64,000 nt of DNA from Bosea sp. AS-1 (GCF_002220095.1 NZ_CP022372.1:4250501-4314500), one strand, 5' to 3'; numbered from the stretch's first letter, positions 18,135 through 27,616 are shown. Numbers and translations: made by a program. The notes: generated by a model from the letters alone, not told the origin.

Positions 18135-18713
18135 ATGCAGTCGCTCTGCCAGAAGCCATCCCCATTCTCCCGCCTTCGAAGCTGGCCGCTGGGATTTCTC
18201 AGCAAGATCTTCGCCGCCCTGCTCTTGTCTCCGCTTGCAACGTCGCAGGTCTCGGCGGGTGCAGCGGTGGCATCCGGGATGCAGATCATCGCACCGAGCT
18301 TCATCGAGACGGTTCAACAACGTGCCGTCATGGGCCGCGGCATAGCAGTCGGTCCGCGCGGCGGGGCCGTCGCGCGACGGGGCACCGCCGCGCGCGGACC
18401 GCGAGGTGGTATCGTGGCGGGTGGGGGCTATGTCGCTCGCGGCCCCAGAGGCAACGTCGTCGCCGGCCGGGGCGCCGCGGTGGTCCGGCCGGGCTATCGA
18501 CCCGGCTACCGGCCCGTTCCCGTCCGGCCCTGGGCGCGCCCGCCATCGTATTGGTGGCACCCGGGGATGGCCGTGGTTTCCGGCGCGGCCATCGGTTTCG
18601 TCACGGCCGCCGCTGCGACGGCCTACGCCAATTCCCGCGCCCCGGCACCGGGTTATTGCTGGTATTACACCAACCCGCAACGAACCCAGGGCTTCTGGGA
18701 TATCTGCCCCTAG
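18135..18713 (+). CDS. Exported Gly/Arg-rich repeat protein (hypothetical)
   Basis: 192 aa. A long signal peptide (about residues 1-40) is followed by three 15-residue repeats: AVGPRGGAVARRGTA, ARGPRGGIVAGGGYV and [15 protein letters not shown] (about residues 72-116). A Pro/Arg/Tyr linker, a Gly/Ala-rich hydrophobic segment (AVVSGAAIGFVTAAAATAYA) and a Cys/Trp-rich end (YCWYYTNPQRTQGFWDICP) complete it. That end occurs on several small secreted Hyphomicrobiales proteins, as I recall; function unknown. AAGGAG at 18122-18127 sets the start. Its high Gly/Arg content makes it disordered and basic. Confidence 0.8.
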   Translation: MQSLCQKPSPFSRLRSWPLGFLSKIFAALLLSPLATSQVSAGAAVASGMQIIAPSFIETVQQRAVMGRGIAVGPRGGAVARRGTAARGPRGGIVAGGGYVARGPRGNVVAGRGAAVVRPGYRPGYRPVPVRPWARPPSYWWHPGMAVVSGAAIGFVTAAAATAYANSRAPAPGYCWYYTNPQRTQGFWDICP

Positions 18714-18891
18714 ACTGCGACCTGCCCCACGGCACAAAGCTGGCCGTCGCCGGCTCTTCCCATAGGAGTACGCAGCACCTGGGCTGATCGAACGATCTCA
18801 AGGAAAGCATCGAAAGGAGCGGATCCGCTGCATGCGCAGCCTCGAACGAAGCGCATTTTGACACAGTTTTTTCCTAATGGAGGAGATTTCC

Positions 18892-19473
18892 ATGTCGAAG
18901 TTCATTGGCCCGTTTTTCGCTGTCGCTCTCGCCTTGGGAGCAACCGGCTGCGCTACCGCCCCAATCACGACAAGTGAAACCGTGGTCGTTGCCGGCGTCG
19001 GCCCAGTTGAGATCGAGCGGCTCAGCGTTCGGGTTATATCGATAGATCGCCCCAACCGTTCGGTGATCGTCGAGCAGAACGGCTACAGATGGCTCGTCGA
19101 CGTTCCGCCGGTCTTCGGCAATCTCGAGAATCTTCGGGAGGGCGATACCGTTCAGATCAGCCGGGTCGAGGGCGTGATCGTCGGCGTTCGTCGTCCGCGG
19201 CGAGGTTCCAAGCCGGGCATCACCTATACGGAGGCAGCGAGCGCCCCGGCCTTCCAGAACCTGCCGGACAAGTACGTCGTGCGGTCGCTGACACTGACGG
19301 CCAAGTTCGAGCGGTTCGATGCCGAGAACGGCATGGTCCACTATGTCGGACCGTTCGGGCCGCGCTCCCTGACCGTGACCGACCCGGTCGTGAAGGCGGA
19401 ACTGCGCAAGTTCAGGCGCGGCGAGATGGTCGATCTAAGCCTCGCCGAGGCTTTCTACATCGTCCTCCAGTAG
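18892..19473 (+). CDS. Putative lipoprotein (hypothetical)
   Basis: 193 aa. Signal peptide with a lipobox-like end (LGATGC, Cys about residue 20), so probably lipid-anchored. The rest is beta-rich and repeats the theme of small OB-like strands: VRVISIDRPNRSVIVEQNG and LTLTAKFERFDAENGMVHYV are two similar strand sets, suggesting an internal duplication. No family named. GGAGGAGA at 18879-18886 gives a strong ribosome site. The 178-nt gap before it holds small palindromes (GCGGATCCGC) but no gene. Confidence 0.8.
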   Translation: MSKFIGPFFAVALALGATGCATAPITTSETVVVAGVGPVEIERLSVRVISIDRPNRSVIVEQNGYRWLVDVPPVFGNLENLREGDTVQISRVEGVIVGVRRPRRGSKPGITYTEAASAPAFQNLPDKYVVRSLTLTAKFERFDAENGMVHYVGPFGPRSLTVTDPVVKAELRKFRRGEMVDLSLAEAFYIVLQ

Positions 19474-19490
19474 CTCCGGCTTGCGGCGAC

Positions 19491-19517
19491 CGCCTGCCCG
19501 CATCGCGGGCGGGCGGC
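19491..19517. terminator. Hairpin between convergent lipoprotein gene and rnhA
   Basis: CCGCCTGCCCGC, loop ATC, GCGGGCGGGCGG: a 12-bp stem with one G-T pair, sitting in the 58-nt gap between two converging stops. Likely a shared transcription end; no long T-run. Confidence 0.6.
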
Positions 19518-19531
19518 AACTCCGATCCACC

Positions 19532-19978
19532 CTACCGCCCCGGCTTGAACAGCGCCATGCCCGCCCGCGCCAGCGCGTCGGCGCGCTCGTTCATCTCGTC
19601 GCCAGCGTGGCCCTTGACCCATTTCCACTCGATCTTGTGGCGGCCCAGCGCCGCCTCGAGGCGCTGCCAGAGCTCGGCGTTCTTCACCGGCTTCCTGTCG
19701 GCCGTCTTCCAGCCGTTCTTCTTCCAGCCATGGATCCAGCCGGTGATGCCCTGGCGCAGATACTGGCTGTCGGTGTGCAACGCGACCGTGACCGGCCGCT
19801 TCAGCGCTTCCAGTGCCGATATCGCCGCCATCAACTCCATGCGGTTATTGGTGGTCTGGGCCTCGCCGCCGGAGAGCTCCTTCTCCACGCCATTATAGGA
19901 GAGGATCGCGCCCCAGCCGCCGGGACCAGGGTTTCCGGAGCACGCGCCGTCCGTCCAGACCTCGACAGTGCCGCTCAC
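19532..19978 (-). CDS. rnhA: Ribonuclease HI
   Basis: 148 aa; cuts the RNA strand of RNA-DNA hybrids. The four catalytic acids fall exactly where expected: D10 ([16 protein letters not shown]), E48 (NNRMELMAA), D70 (LHTDSQY) and D134 (NERADALA), and the basic handle [17 protein letters not shown] is present. Overlaps thrB by 4 nt, so the two are co-translated. Confidence 0.98.
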   Translation of the reverse strand: MSGTVEVWTDGACSGNPGPGGWGAILSYNGVEKELSGGEAQTTNNRMELMAAISALEALKRPVTVALHTDSQYLRQGITGWIHGWKKNGWKTADRKPVKNAELWQRLEAALGRHKIEWKWVKGHAGDEMNERADALARAGMALFKPGR

Positions 19979-20940
19979 CGCTTCAGCCCGTATTCGCGGG
20001 CGTCCGCAACGCGCTGGTGGAAGACGAGCTTGCGGTCGTATTCGAGCGGGTCATGCGGCTTGACCAGCGCACCAGGCGGCACGTTCAGCCAGTCGACGAG
20101 GCGGGTCAGCAGGAAGCGCAGCGCCGAGCCGCGGCAGAGCTGCGGCAGCGCCTCGACCTCGGCGGCTTCCAGAGGACGGACGCTCTCATAGCCCGCCAGC
20201 AGGGCCTGGCCCTTAGTCAGGTTGAAAGAACTGTCGGCCTCGAAGCACCAGGAGTTCAGGCAGATGGCGAGGTCGTAGGCGAAAGCGTCGGTGCAGGCGA
20301 AGTAGAAGTCGATCAGCCCCGAGAGCCGGTCCCCGAGGAAGAAGACGTTGTTGGGGAAGAGATCGGCGTGGATGACACCGCGCGGCAGCCCTTGTGGCCA
20401 GCTCGCCTCGTGAACCCCGATCTCGGCGGCGACGCGATGCGCGAGGCCGGGCGAGACCTTGTCGGCATCGGCCCCGGCCTGTTCGGCGAGCGGGCGCCAG
20501 CCCGGCACGGAAAGCGCATTGACGCGCTCCATGGCGAAATCGGCACCGGCGGCATGGAGCTGCGCCAGCCCTCTGCCGAGCTCCTGGCAATGCGCGGCCG
20601 TCGGCCGACGCACCGAGAGGCCGTCGAGGAAGGTGACGATGGCGGCGGGCCGCCCGGCGAGGCGGCCGAGCATCTCGCCGCGGCTGTCCTCGACCGGCTG
20701 CGGGCAGATCAGGCCACGGGAGGCGAGATGCTGCATCAGCCCGAGGAAGAAGGGCAGATCGTCCGGGTTAACCCGCTTCTCGTACAGGGTGAGGATGTAG
20801 GAGCCCTGCGTGGTGCGCAGCAGGTAGTTCGAGTTCTCGACGCCCTCGGCAATGCCCTTGGCGGAGAGGAGATCGCCGATGCCGTAGCGCGCCACATAAG
20901 CGGCCATCTCGTCATCGGGCACTTCGGTATAGACGGCCAA
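19975..20940 (-). CDS. thrB: Homoserine kinase (APH-fold ThrB)
   Basis: 321 aa. This is the aminoglycoside-phosphotransferase-fold homoserine kinase of proteobacteria, not the GHMP type. It has the Brenner motif [14 protein letters not shown] and the metal site [33 protein letters not shown] forms the N-lobe. It makes O-phosphohomoserine for ThrC. The ispH-thrB-rnhA order is typical of Hyphomicrobiales. Confidence 0.97.
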   Translation of the reverse strand: MAVYTEVPDDEMAAYVARYGIGDLLSAKGIAEGVENSNYLLRTTQGSYILTLYEKRVNPDDLPFFLGLMQHLASRGLICPQPVEDSRGEMLGRLAGRPAAIVTFLDGLSVRRPTAAHCQELGRGLAQLHAAGADFAMERVNALSVPGWRPLAEQAGADADKVSPGLAHRVAAEIGVHEASWPQGLPRGVIHADLFPNNVFFLGDRLSGLIDFYFACTDAFAYDLAICLNSWCFEADSSFNLTKGQALLAGYESVRPLEAAEVEALPQLCRGSALRFLLTRLVDWLNVPPGALVKPHDPLEYDRKLVFHQRVADAREYGLKR

Positions 20941-20963
20941 GATCGGTCGCTTTCTGGTTCGGT

Positions 20964-21935
20964 TTATTCGGCCGCGGCCGGCGCCGCATCGCCGCGCAAT
21001 TCGCGCGGCAGCGGGAAGAACACGTCCTCGCTCGCGGTCGACACCGTCTCGACGCGGACGTCGTAGCGCTCGGCGAAGGCGTCGATGATCTCCTCGACCA
21101 GCACCTCCGGCGCGCTGGCACCGGCGGTGATGCCGAGGCTGCGCAGATTGCCGAAGACCGACCAGTCGATCTCGTCGGTGCGCAGCACGAGGCGCGCCAC
21201 CGGGCAGCCGGCGCGCTCGGCGACCTCACGCAGGCGCTGCGAGTTCGAGGAATTGGGCGAGCCGACGACGATCAGCCCGTCTACCAGCGGCGCGACACGC
21301 TTCACCGCCTCCTGGCGGTTGGTCGTAGCATAGCAGATGTCTTCCTTGTGCGGCGCGATCAGCTCCGGGAAGCGGGCCTGCAGGGCCTCGACGATCCCCC
21401 GGGTGTCGTCGACCGAAAGTGTCGTCTGCGTGACATAGGCGAGCGCCGCGCCCGGCGGCGGCTCAAGCGCTGCAACGTCGGCGAGCGTCTCGATCAAGGT
21501 GATGGCGCCGTCCGGGAGCTGCCCCATGGTGCCGATCACCTCCGGGTGGCCGGCATGGCCGACGAGCAGGATGTGGCGGCCGCGCTTGTGATGCAGCTCG
21601 GCCTCGCGATGCACCTTGGTCACCAGCGGGCAGGTCGCATCGATGGCGAAAAGATTGCGCGCCTTGGCCGCAGCCGGCACCGCCTTGGCAACGCCATGGG
21701 CCGAGAAGATCACCGGCCGCGTCTCGTCCGGCACCTCGTCGAGCTCCGCGACGAAGACAGCGCCCTTCCGCTTGAGGGACTCGACCACGTATTTGTTATG
21801 CACGATCTCGTGGCGGACATAGACCGGCGCACCATGCAGCGAGAGCGCCTTCTCGACGGCGTCGATGGCACGCACGACCCCGGCGCAGAAGCCGCGCGGG
21901 GCACAGAGCAGGATGTCGAGCGGCGGCTTGGTCAC
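20964..21935 (-). CDS. ispH: 4-Hydroxy-3-methylbut-2-enyl diphosphate reductase
   Basis: 323 aa; last step of the MEP isoprenoid pathway, an iron-sulfur enzyme. Cluster cysteines appear in [24 protein letters not shown] and [13 protein letters not shown]; substrate residues in VGHAGHPEV and [12 protein letters not shown] are present. I place the start at GTG 21935, right before [13 protein letters not shown], as in homologs, with GGAG 12 nt upstream; the frame is open to a TTG at 22016, with no ATG between. It supplies precursors for UbiA and heme A side chains. Confidence 0.95.
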   Translation of the reverse strand: MTKPPLDILLCAPRGFCAGVVRAIDAVEKALSLHGAPVYVRHEIVHNKYVVESLKRKGAVFVAELDEVPDETRPVIFSAHGVAKAVPAAAKARNLFAIDATCPLVTKVHREAELHHKRGRHILLVGHAGHPEVIGTMGQLPDGAITLIETLADVAALEPPPGAALAYVTQTTLSVDDTRGIVEALQARFPELIAPHKEDICYATTNRQEAVKRVAPLVDGLIVVGSPNSSNSQRLREVAERAGCPVARLVLRTDEIDWSVFGNLRSLGITAGASAPEVLVEEIIDAFAERYDVRVETVSTASEDVFFPLPRELRGDAAPAAAE

Positions 21936-22081
21936 GTCCTGGGAAATCTCCGGTTCTTCATTCCGACATCGGATCTGTCCGGGACGTGGATTCCACGCTT
22001 CCGTCCGATGCTCCAACCTGCGTCTTCTTTCGGCGGGATCGCGGCGATGTCAAGGAAGCGCCGGCATGCATTGACTTATAG

Positions 22082-22093
22082 GTTGATATCAAC
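22082..22093. promoter_or_regulatory. Perfect palindrome GTTGATATCAAC in front of the MarR gene
   Basis: A 12-bp perfect palindrome ends 8 nt before the MarR start and lies in the 166-nt divergent gap with ispH. TTGACT at 22071-22076 just upstream could be a -35 box, so a bound regulator would cover the promoter. This fits MarR autoregulation. Confidence 0.6.
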
Positions 22094-22101
22094 ACAGTAA
22101 G

Positions 22102-22602
22102 ATGATGCGAAGCGACACCCCCACCGTTCCGTTCCAGACCACCCTGCATGTGCGCGACCACTGCCTGTGCCTGTATGTGCAGCGTGCGGCGCGGGTGCTG
22201 GCCCGGCGCTTCGACGAGGCGCTGCGTCCTCACGGCCTGACCAACGAGCAGTTCTCGCTGTTGATGTCGCTCAACCGGCCGGAACCGCCCGTGATCGGGG
22301 CAGTGGCGAAGCTGCTGGGCACGGATCGCACCACGCTCACCGCGGCGCTGAAGCCGCTGGTGCGGGAAGGGCTCGCCGCCGTCATGCCCGATCCGGAAGA
22401 CCGGCGCGCGCGCCGCATCACACTGACCGCGGCGGGGCATGCCCGCCTGCTCGCCGCCCTGCCGGTCTGGCACGCGCAGCACGCCGCATTGGAAGCAAGC
22501 CTGATCGATCCCGACGCGCCGCAGCTGCGGACCGGGCTCGAAACTCTCGCCGCATGGCAGGGGGCGGCTCCCGACCCAAACCAACCGGAGGATACACCAT
22601 GA
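22102..22602 (+). CDS. MarR family transcriptional regulator
   Basis: 166 aa winged-helix dimer. The recognition region reads VIGAVAKLLGTDRTTLTAAL and the wing carries the family DPEDRRARRITLT. ATG at 22102 (a second ATG follows at once). It overlaps the GST gene by ATGA, so regulator and enzyme form one unit, presumably de-repressed by an electrophile or aromatic ligand. Confidence 0.92.
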   Translation: MMRSDTPTVPFQTTLHVRDHCLCLYVQRAARVLARRFDEALRPHGLTNEQFSLLMSLNRPEPPVIGAVAKLLGTDRTTLTAALKPLVREGLAAVMPDPEDRRARRITLTAAGHARLLAALPVWHAQHAALEASLIDPDAPQLRTGLETLAAWQGAAPDPNQPEDTP

Positions 22603-23249
22603 CGATCCGCCTTTCCGCCTTCCGCTGGGTCCCCTCCTTCGCTCAGGGGCACGTCCGCGATCTCAGGGTGCGCTGGGCCTTGGAGGAGGCCGGGCTGCCC
22701 TATGAGGCGGCGCTGATCGGACCGGCCGACCAGGCGTCCGACAGCTATCGCGCCTGGCAGCCTTTCGGGCAGGTGCCGGCCTTCCGCGACGGAGAGGTCG
22801 AGCTGTTCGAATCCGGCGCGATCGTGCTCTATCTCTCGCGCCAGTCGGAGACGCTGGCACCCGCCGACGAGGCCGGCCGCGCCCGGGTCGCGACCTGGAT
22901 CCTGGCCGCGCTCAACTCGATCGAGCCGCAGGTCGGCCAGCTCGCCCTGACCGACATCTTCCACAAGGGCGAGGCCTGGACGGTGGAGCGCAGGCCCCAG
23001 ATCGTCGCGATGGTCGAGAAGCGGCTGCAGCAGCTCGAAGCCTGGCTCGGCGACAAGACGTATCTCGAAGGCCGGTTCACGGCCGGTGACCTGCTGATGG
23101 CAAGCGTGCTGCGCGACGTGCCGGACGACATTCTGGCACGGTTCCCGCGGCTCGAAGCCTACCGCGCGCGCTGCATCGCTCGCCCCGCCTTCCAGCGCGC
23201 GCTGGAAGCGCAGATGAAGCCTTTCCGCGAGAATGCCCCGGCCGCCTGA
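22599..23249 (+). CDS. Glutathione S-transferase family protein
   Basis: 216 aa. N-terminal thioredoxin-like domain (RWALEEAGLPYEAALI, PFGQVPAFRDGEVELFESGAI, with the cis-Pro in QVPAF and the Glu-Ser glutathione contact) and a helical C-terminal domain with FTAGDLLMASVLR. GGAGGA at 22587-22592 precedes the start. Co-transcribed with its MarR partner; likely a detoxification enzyme, substrate unknown. Confidence 0.92.
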   Translation: MTIRLSAFRWVPSFAQGHVRDLRVRWALEEAGLPYEAALIGPADQASDSYRAWQPFGQVPAFRDGEVELFESGAIVLYLSRQSETLAPADEAGRARVATWILAALNSIEPQVGQLALTDIFHKGEAWTVERRPQIVAMVEKRLQQLEAWLGDKTYLEGRFTAGDLLMASVLRDVPDDILARFPRLEAYRARCIARPAFQRALEAQMKPFRENAPAA

Positions 23250-23379
23250 GGCCATCGGCGCCGGGTGATGCATTCAGCGCATGGCGCGAAGCGCTTCCCC
23301 CCTCGCGCTGCGCGGAACGAGCGCCTAGATAGGAGCGGTCGGCCCCGGAGCCGGCCGCCCCCTATAGCGTGAGCCGCCC

Positions 23380-25242
23380 ATGGCCGATGCCGCCTCCCAT
23401 GCCAGCTATCTGCCGCCGATCCTGACGTTCTGCGCCGGCGCGGTCATCGCCGTGCCGCTGTTCCGCAAGCTCGGGCAATCGGCAGTGCTGGGCTATCTGG
23501 CAGCCGGCGTCATTATCGGCCCTTCCGTCCTCAGCGTGATCAAGGACCCCGACGCGATCCGCGGCACAGCCGAGATCGGCGTCGTGCTGCTGCTCTTCCT
23601 GGTCGGGCTCGAACTGCAGCCTTCGCGCCTCTACTCGATGCGGCGGGACATTCTCGGCCTCGGCCTCGCGCAGATGGGGCTGAGCGCGGCGGTGATCGGC
23701 CTGGTCGGCTGGCGCCTCGGCCTCTCGGCCGGGGGCGCGGTGGCGGTCGGCGTGGCGCTCGCACTCTCGGCGACCTCGATCGCCCTGCAATTGCTGGAGG
23801 AGCGCGGCGACGGCAACGAGACCTATGGCCGGCGCACCTTCTCGATCCTGCTGTTCCAGGACATGGCGATCGCGCCCGTGCTGGCGCTTCTGCCCCTGCT
23901 CGCGACGACCGCGACCCAGGCCGGCAGCCCGATGCGGGCGCTGGGCAGCCTCGGCATCGCGATCGCAGCCATCGTCGCGATCGTCTTCGCCGGACGCTAC
24001 CTGCTCAACCCGCTCTTCCGCATCCTCGCCAACAGCGGCGCCAAGGAGGTGATGACCGCGGCCGCGCTGCTGATCGTGCTGGGGGCGGCGCTGCTGATGG
24101 AGCATGTCGGCCTGTCCATGGCGATGGGCGCCTTCCTCGCCGGCGTGATGCTGGCCGACTCGCATTTCCGCCATGAGCTCGAGGCCGATATCGAGCCGTT
24201 CCGCGGCGTGCTGCTCGGCCTGTTCTTCATGGCGGTCGGCATGTCGCTCGATCTCAAGCTGGTGGCAGAGAACGCGCTGCTGCTCGCCATCGCAGCCCCG
24301 CTGCTGGTGCTGTTCAAGATCGCCGTCGTCGCCTCGATCCTGCGCGTCTCCTGCTCGACGACGCTGGAAGCGGTGCGGGCGGGCGCCCTGCTCTCGCCAG
24401 CCGGCGAATTCGCCTTCGTGCTGCTGCCGCTCGGCCTGGCGAACGGGCTCCTCGACCAGCAGCAGGCGGCCATCGTCACGGCGCTGGCCGCGATCAGCAT
24501 GCTGCTCGGGCCGGTCGTGGCGAAGCTGATCGACAGCGTCCTCCTCGCCCGCATCGGCGAAGAGACGATGGACGAGGATTTCGATGGCGTCGACGGCACC
24601 CAAGTCATGGTGATCGGCTTCGGCCGCTTCGGCCAGGTGGTGACGCAAGCGCTGCTGCTGCAGCACGTCAACATCACCGTGATCGATTCCGACGTGGAGC
24701 AGATCCGCGCCGCCGCACGCTTCGGCTTCAAGGTCTATTACGGCGACGGGACGCGGCTCGACGTGCTGCGCGCGGCAGGCGCCGGCAAGGCCCGTGTCAT
24801 CTGCATCTGCGTCGACAACAAGGACGCGGCGCTGCGCACTCTCGAGATGGTGAAGGCCGAGTTCCCGAATGTCCGCGTGCATGCGCGTGCCTTCGACCGC
24901 ATCCACGCCATCGAGCTGATGAAGGCGAATGTCGACTACCAGATGCGCGAGACCTTTGAATCGGCGCTCGATTTCGGCCGGGTCACGCTGGAGGCGGTCG
25001 GCCTGACCCGCGACGAGGCTGACCTCGTCATCGACCATGTCCGCGACCGTGACGCGCAGCGCATGGAGATCCAGTTCCATGAAGGCATCGCGGCGGCCCT
25101 CAACCAGGTTCCGCGCGTGATGCCCGAACCCCTCGTCAAGCCGAAGTGCAAGTCCAAGGCGCTCACGGCCGAGACCCAGGAGGTCATCGAGGATGGTGGG
25201 GCCGAGGTCGCGGTCGGCGGTGTCGGCGAGCCTGAACGATGA
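23380..25242 (+). CDS. Kef-type K+/H+ antiporter (CPA2) with RCK domain
   Basis: 620 aa. About twelve membrane helices (residues 8-390) of the CPA2 family, then an RCK_N nucleotide-binding domain from about residue 405, starting with VMVIGFGRFGQVV. Membrane signatures include LLLFLVGLELQPSRL, ALSATSIALQLLEERG and SPAGEFAFVLLPLGL. Such systems export K+ under electrophile stress and are gated by glutathione adducts in KefB/KefC; the neighbouring GST and gshA fit that theme, though KefB versus KefC cannot be told here. Overlaps the next gene by ATGA. Confidence 0.92.
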   Translation: MADAASHASYLPPILTFCAGAVIAVPLFRKLGQSAVLGYLAAGVIIGPSVLSVIKDPDAIRGTAEIGVVLLLFLVGLELQPSRLYSMRRDILGLGLAQMGLSAAVIGLVGWRLGLSAGGAVAVGVALALSATSIALQLLEERGDGNETYGRRTFSILLFQDMAIAPVLALLPLLATTATQAGSPMRALGSLGIAIAAIVAIVFAGRYLLNPLFRILANSGAKEVMTAAALLIVLGAALLMEHVGLSMAMGAFLAGVMLADSHFRHELEADIEPFRGVLLGLFFMAVGMSLDLKLVAENALLLAIAAPLLVLFKIAVVASILRVSCSTTLEAVRAGALLSPAGEFAFVLLPLGLANGLLDQQQAAIVTALAAISMLLGPVVAKLIDSVLLARIGEETMDEDFDGVDGTQVMVIGFGRFGQVVTQALLLQHVNITVIDSDVEQIRAAARFGFKVYYGDGTRLDVLRAAGAGKARVICICVDNKDAALRTLEMVKAEFPNVRVHARAFDRIHAIELMKANVDYQMRETFESALDFGRVTLEAVGLTRDEADLVIDHVRDRDAQRMEIQFHEGIAAALNQVPRVMPEPLVKPKCKSKALTAETQEVIEDGGAEVAVGGVGEPER

Positions 25243-26657
25243 CCAGCACGTCGACCGGGTCGGCGCGGGCGGTCTTCGTCGATGGCTCGCTGATGCGCCA
25301 CGTCGCCGTGATGACGGCGACGGGCTCGATCGGGCTGATGGCCGTCTTCGTCGTCGACCTCCTGTCGCTGCTGTATGTCTCCTGGCTCGGGCGGCCCGAG
25401 GCCACGGCCGGCGTCGGCTACGCCACCATCGTGCTCTACCTGATGGTCTCGGTGAATGTCGGACTGATGATCGCGGTCGCGGCGCTGACCTCGCGCAGCA
25501 TCGGCGCGGGCGACCGGGAAGGGGCGAGACGCATCGCCGCCTCGACCCTGGTCCTGATGGCGCTGGTCGCGCTCGTGCTGTCGCTCGCGGCCCTCCCGTT
25601 GCTGCCCTGGCTGCTGCGCACCATCGGCGCGCATGACCAGTCCTACGCCGTCGCCCTCTCCTTCCTGCACATCACCCTGCCCTCCAACGTGCTGATGGCG
25701 ATCGGCATGGGCTTGTCCGGTGTGCTGCGCGCCATCGGCGATGCGCGCCGGGCCATGTTCGTGACGCTCGGCGGCGGCATCGTCACCGCGGGGCTCGACC
25801 CGCTGCTGATCTTCGGCTTCGGCCTCGGGCCGGATGGGGCGGCGATCGCGATCGTGCTGGCGCGGATCATCATCGTCGGGATCGGCTTCCACGCGACCGT
25901 CATCCGCCACAACATGGTGGCCCGGCCGCGCTGGAGCTGGGTGAAGCAGGACAGCGCCCGGACCTTCGCGATCGCGGGCCCCGCCATCCTGACCAATCTC
26001 TCCAACCCGATCGCCAACGCCGTCTTCGCCGGCGTGGTCGCCCGCTTCGGCGATGCGGCGGTCGCCGCGCTCGCGATCATGGACCGGCTGGTGCCGGTCG
26101 CCTTCGGCGCCGTCTTCGCCCTCTCCGGCGCGGTCGGCCCAATCCTCGGCCAGAACTGGGGCGCGGGGCGCTTCGACCGGATGCGGCGCGGCCTGACCGA
26201 TTCGGCGATCTTCGCCACCGGTTGCGTCCTCGTCGCCTGGCTGCTCCTGCTGGCGCTGCGGGGCGTGATCGTCTCCGCGTTCCAGGCCAGCGGGCTGACG
26301 GCGGAGCTGGTCGACTTCTTCTGCCTGATCGCCGGGCCCATGTGGCTTTTCGTCGGCATGCTCTTCGTCGCCAATGCCGCCTTCAACAATCTCGGCATGC
26401 CGTTCCTCTCGACGCTGTTCAGCTGGGGCCGGGCAACGCTCGGCACCATGCCCTTCGCCATCCTCGGCGCGCAGATGGCCGGGCCGAAGGGCGCGCTGGC
26501 CGGCTCGGCGCTGGGCGCGGTCGCTTTCGGGGTGTTGGCACTGATCTTCGCCTACAAGGGAATCAGCCGGCTGGAACGCGAGGCGCTGCAGCGGCGGATG
26601 GCGCGCGATTTGCCAGACAAGGACACCCTGCTATCGTCTTCCGAAGCGGGCAACTGA
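25239..26657 (+). CDS. MATE family efflux transporter
   Basis: 472 aa, twelve membrane helices in two similar halves. Typical family stretches are LSLLYVSWLGRPEATAGVGY, LSGVLRAIGDARRAMF and LSGAVGPILGQNWGAGRFDR. Expected to export cationic drugs or metabolites using an ion gradient. Translationally coupled to the Kef gene by a 4-nt overlap, an uncommon pairing that suggests joint use in stress export. Confidence 0.92.
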   Translation: MTSTSTGSARAVFVDGSLMRHVAVMTATGSIGLMAVFVVDLLSLLYVSWLGRPEATAGVGYATIVLYLMVSVNVGLMIAVAALTSRSIGAGDREGARRIAASTLVLMALVALVLSLAALPLLPWLLRTIGAHDQSYAVALSFLHITLPSNVLMAIGMGLSGVLRAIGDARRAMFVTLGGGIVTAGLDPLLIFGFGLGPDGAAIAIVLARIIIVGIGFHATVIRHNMVARPRWSWVKQDSARTFAIAGPAILTNLSNPIANAVFAGVVARFGDAAVAALAIMDRLVPVAFGAVFALSGAVGPILGQNWGAGRFDRMRRGLTDSAIFATGCVLVAWLLLLALRGVIVSAFQASGLTAELVDFFCLIAGPMWLFVGMLFVANAAFNNLGMPFLSTLFSWGRATLGTMPFAILGAQMAGPKGALAGSALGAVAFGVLALIFAYKGISRLEREALQRRMARDLPDKDTLLSSSEAGN

Positions 26658-26677
26658 AGCCGGCCGGGAGACGTGCC

Positions 26678-27616
26678 ATGATGATGAATCTGTTCGAAAT
26701 CATGCAGGCGGCCCAAAACGGCCAGGCGATGCAGAACATGGCTCGGCAGTATGGCCTGAGCCTGCAGCAGACGCAGGCCGCGCTCGACGCCCTGCTGCCG
26801 GCGTTCTCGATGGGGCTGCAGCGCCAGACGCAGAACCCCTACGCTTTCGGCTCGCTGGCGCAGATGATGACGGCCTCGCCCTATGCACGCTTCTTCGAGG
26901 CGAGCGGTGGCATTCCTCCGGGCGCGCAGATGGCTGGCAACGACGTGCTGAGCCAGCTCTTCGGCTCGAACGAGGTCAGCCGGGCGATTGCCGCGCAGGC
27001 CGCGGCAACGAGCGGCGTCAGCCAGGCCATCCTCAACCAGATGCTGCCTGTAATCGCCTCGATCCTGATGGGCGGTCTGTTCAAATCGACCAGCAGCGAG
27101 GGCCTCGGTGGCATCCTCGGCCAGTTCGCGGAGATGATGCGCGGCCAGATGCCGGGCATGCAGCCCGCGCCCCAACCGCAACCCCAGCCGCAGATGCCGG
27201 GCAACCCGATGGAAGCCATCCTGCGCGGCATGTTCGGGCAGGGCATGGGGGCCGGCCAGCCCCAGCCGCAGGGCAATGCCGGCGGCCCTGCCAGCGACCC
27301 CTTCGGCGGAATGCTGGGGCAGATCCTCGGCGGCATGTTCGGCGGGGCGACGGCCGGGGGCGCAGAGCCCGCTCCCCAGCAGCAGCCGCGCAGCGCCCCG
27401 CAACAGCGTCGCGCGCCAGCCCCGCAACAGCGTCGCGCGCCAGCCCCGGAACCCGAGCCGGATGAGCCGCCGCCCGCTTCCACCGCCGGACCGGGCTCGA
27501 TCGGCCTCGACGCGCTGAACCAGATGTTCGAGCATGGTCGGCAGATCCAGGACGACCATCAGAACGCGCTGAAGTCGATCCTCGATGCCATGCTCAGCGG
27601 CGGCCAGCGGCGCTGA
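26678..27616 (+). CDS. DUF937 family protein with Pro/Gln-rich tail
   Basis: 312 aa. The N-terminal half (residues 1-160) is a DUF937/YidB-like helical domain: MNLFEIMQAAQNGQAMQNMA, LLPAFSMGLQRQ and VSQAILNQMLPVIASILMGG. The middle is Met/Gly/Gln/Pro-rich with repeats of GGMLGQILGGMFGG type; a tandem PQQRRAPA pair follows; the end DALNQMFEHGRQIQDDHQNAL is helical again. CGGGAG at 26665-26670 sets the ATG at 26678. Function unknown; close downstream spacing suggests co-expression with the MATE gene. Confidence 0.82.
   Translation: MMMNLFEIMQAAQNGQAMQNMARQYGLSLQQTQAALDALLPAFSMGLQRQTQNPYAFGSLAQMMTASPYARFFEASGGIPPGAQMAGNDVLSQLFGSNEVSRAIAAQAAATSGVSQAILNQMLPVIASILMGGLFKSTSSEGLGGILGQFAEMMRGQMPGMQPAPQPQPQPQMPGNPMEAILRGMFGQGMGAGQPQPQGNAGGPASDPFGGMLGQILGGMFGGATAGGAEPAPQQQPRSAPQQRRAPAPQQRRAPAPEPEPDEPPPASTAGPGSIGLDALNQMFEHGRQIQDDHQNALKSILDAMLSGGQRR
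27397..27444 (+). repeat. Perfect 24-nt tandem duplication inside the DUF937 gene
   Basis: Two identical 24-nt units (27397-27420 and 27421-27444) encode PQQRRAPA twice. It is in frame and lies in a disordered linker, so it is a likely site of slippage length variation. Confidence 0.9.

Noticed and set aside
22014..22016. Upstream TTG as the start of ispH
   Set aside because: The extra 27 residues (rich in Arg/Glu/Pro) are unlike homologs and no Shine-Dalgarno sequence precedes it; GTG at 21935 fits better.
27397..27444. Tandem repeat considered as a CRISPR remnant
   Set aside because: Repeats are adjacent without spacers and are in frame inside a coding sequence.
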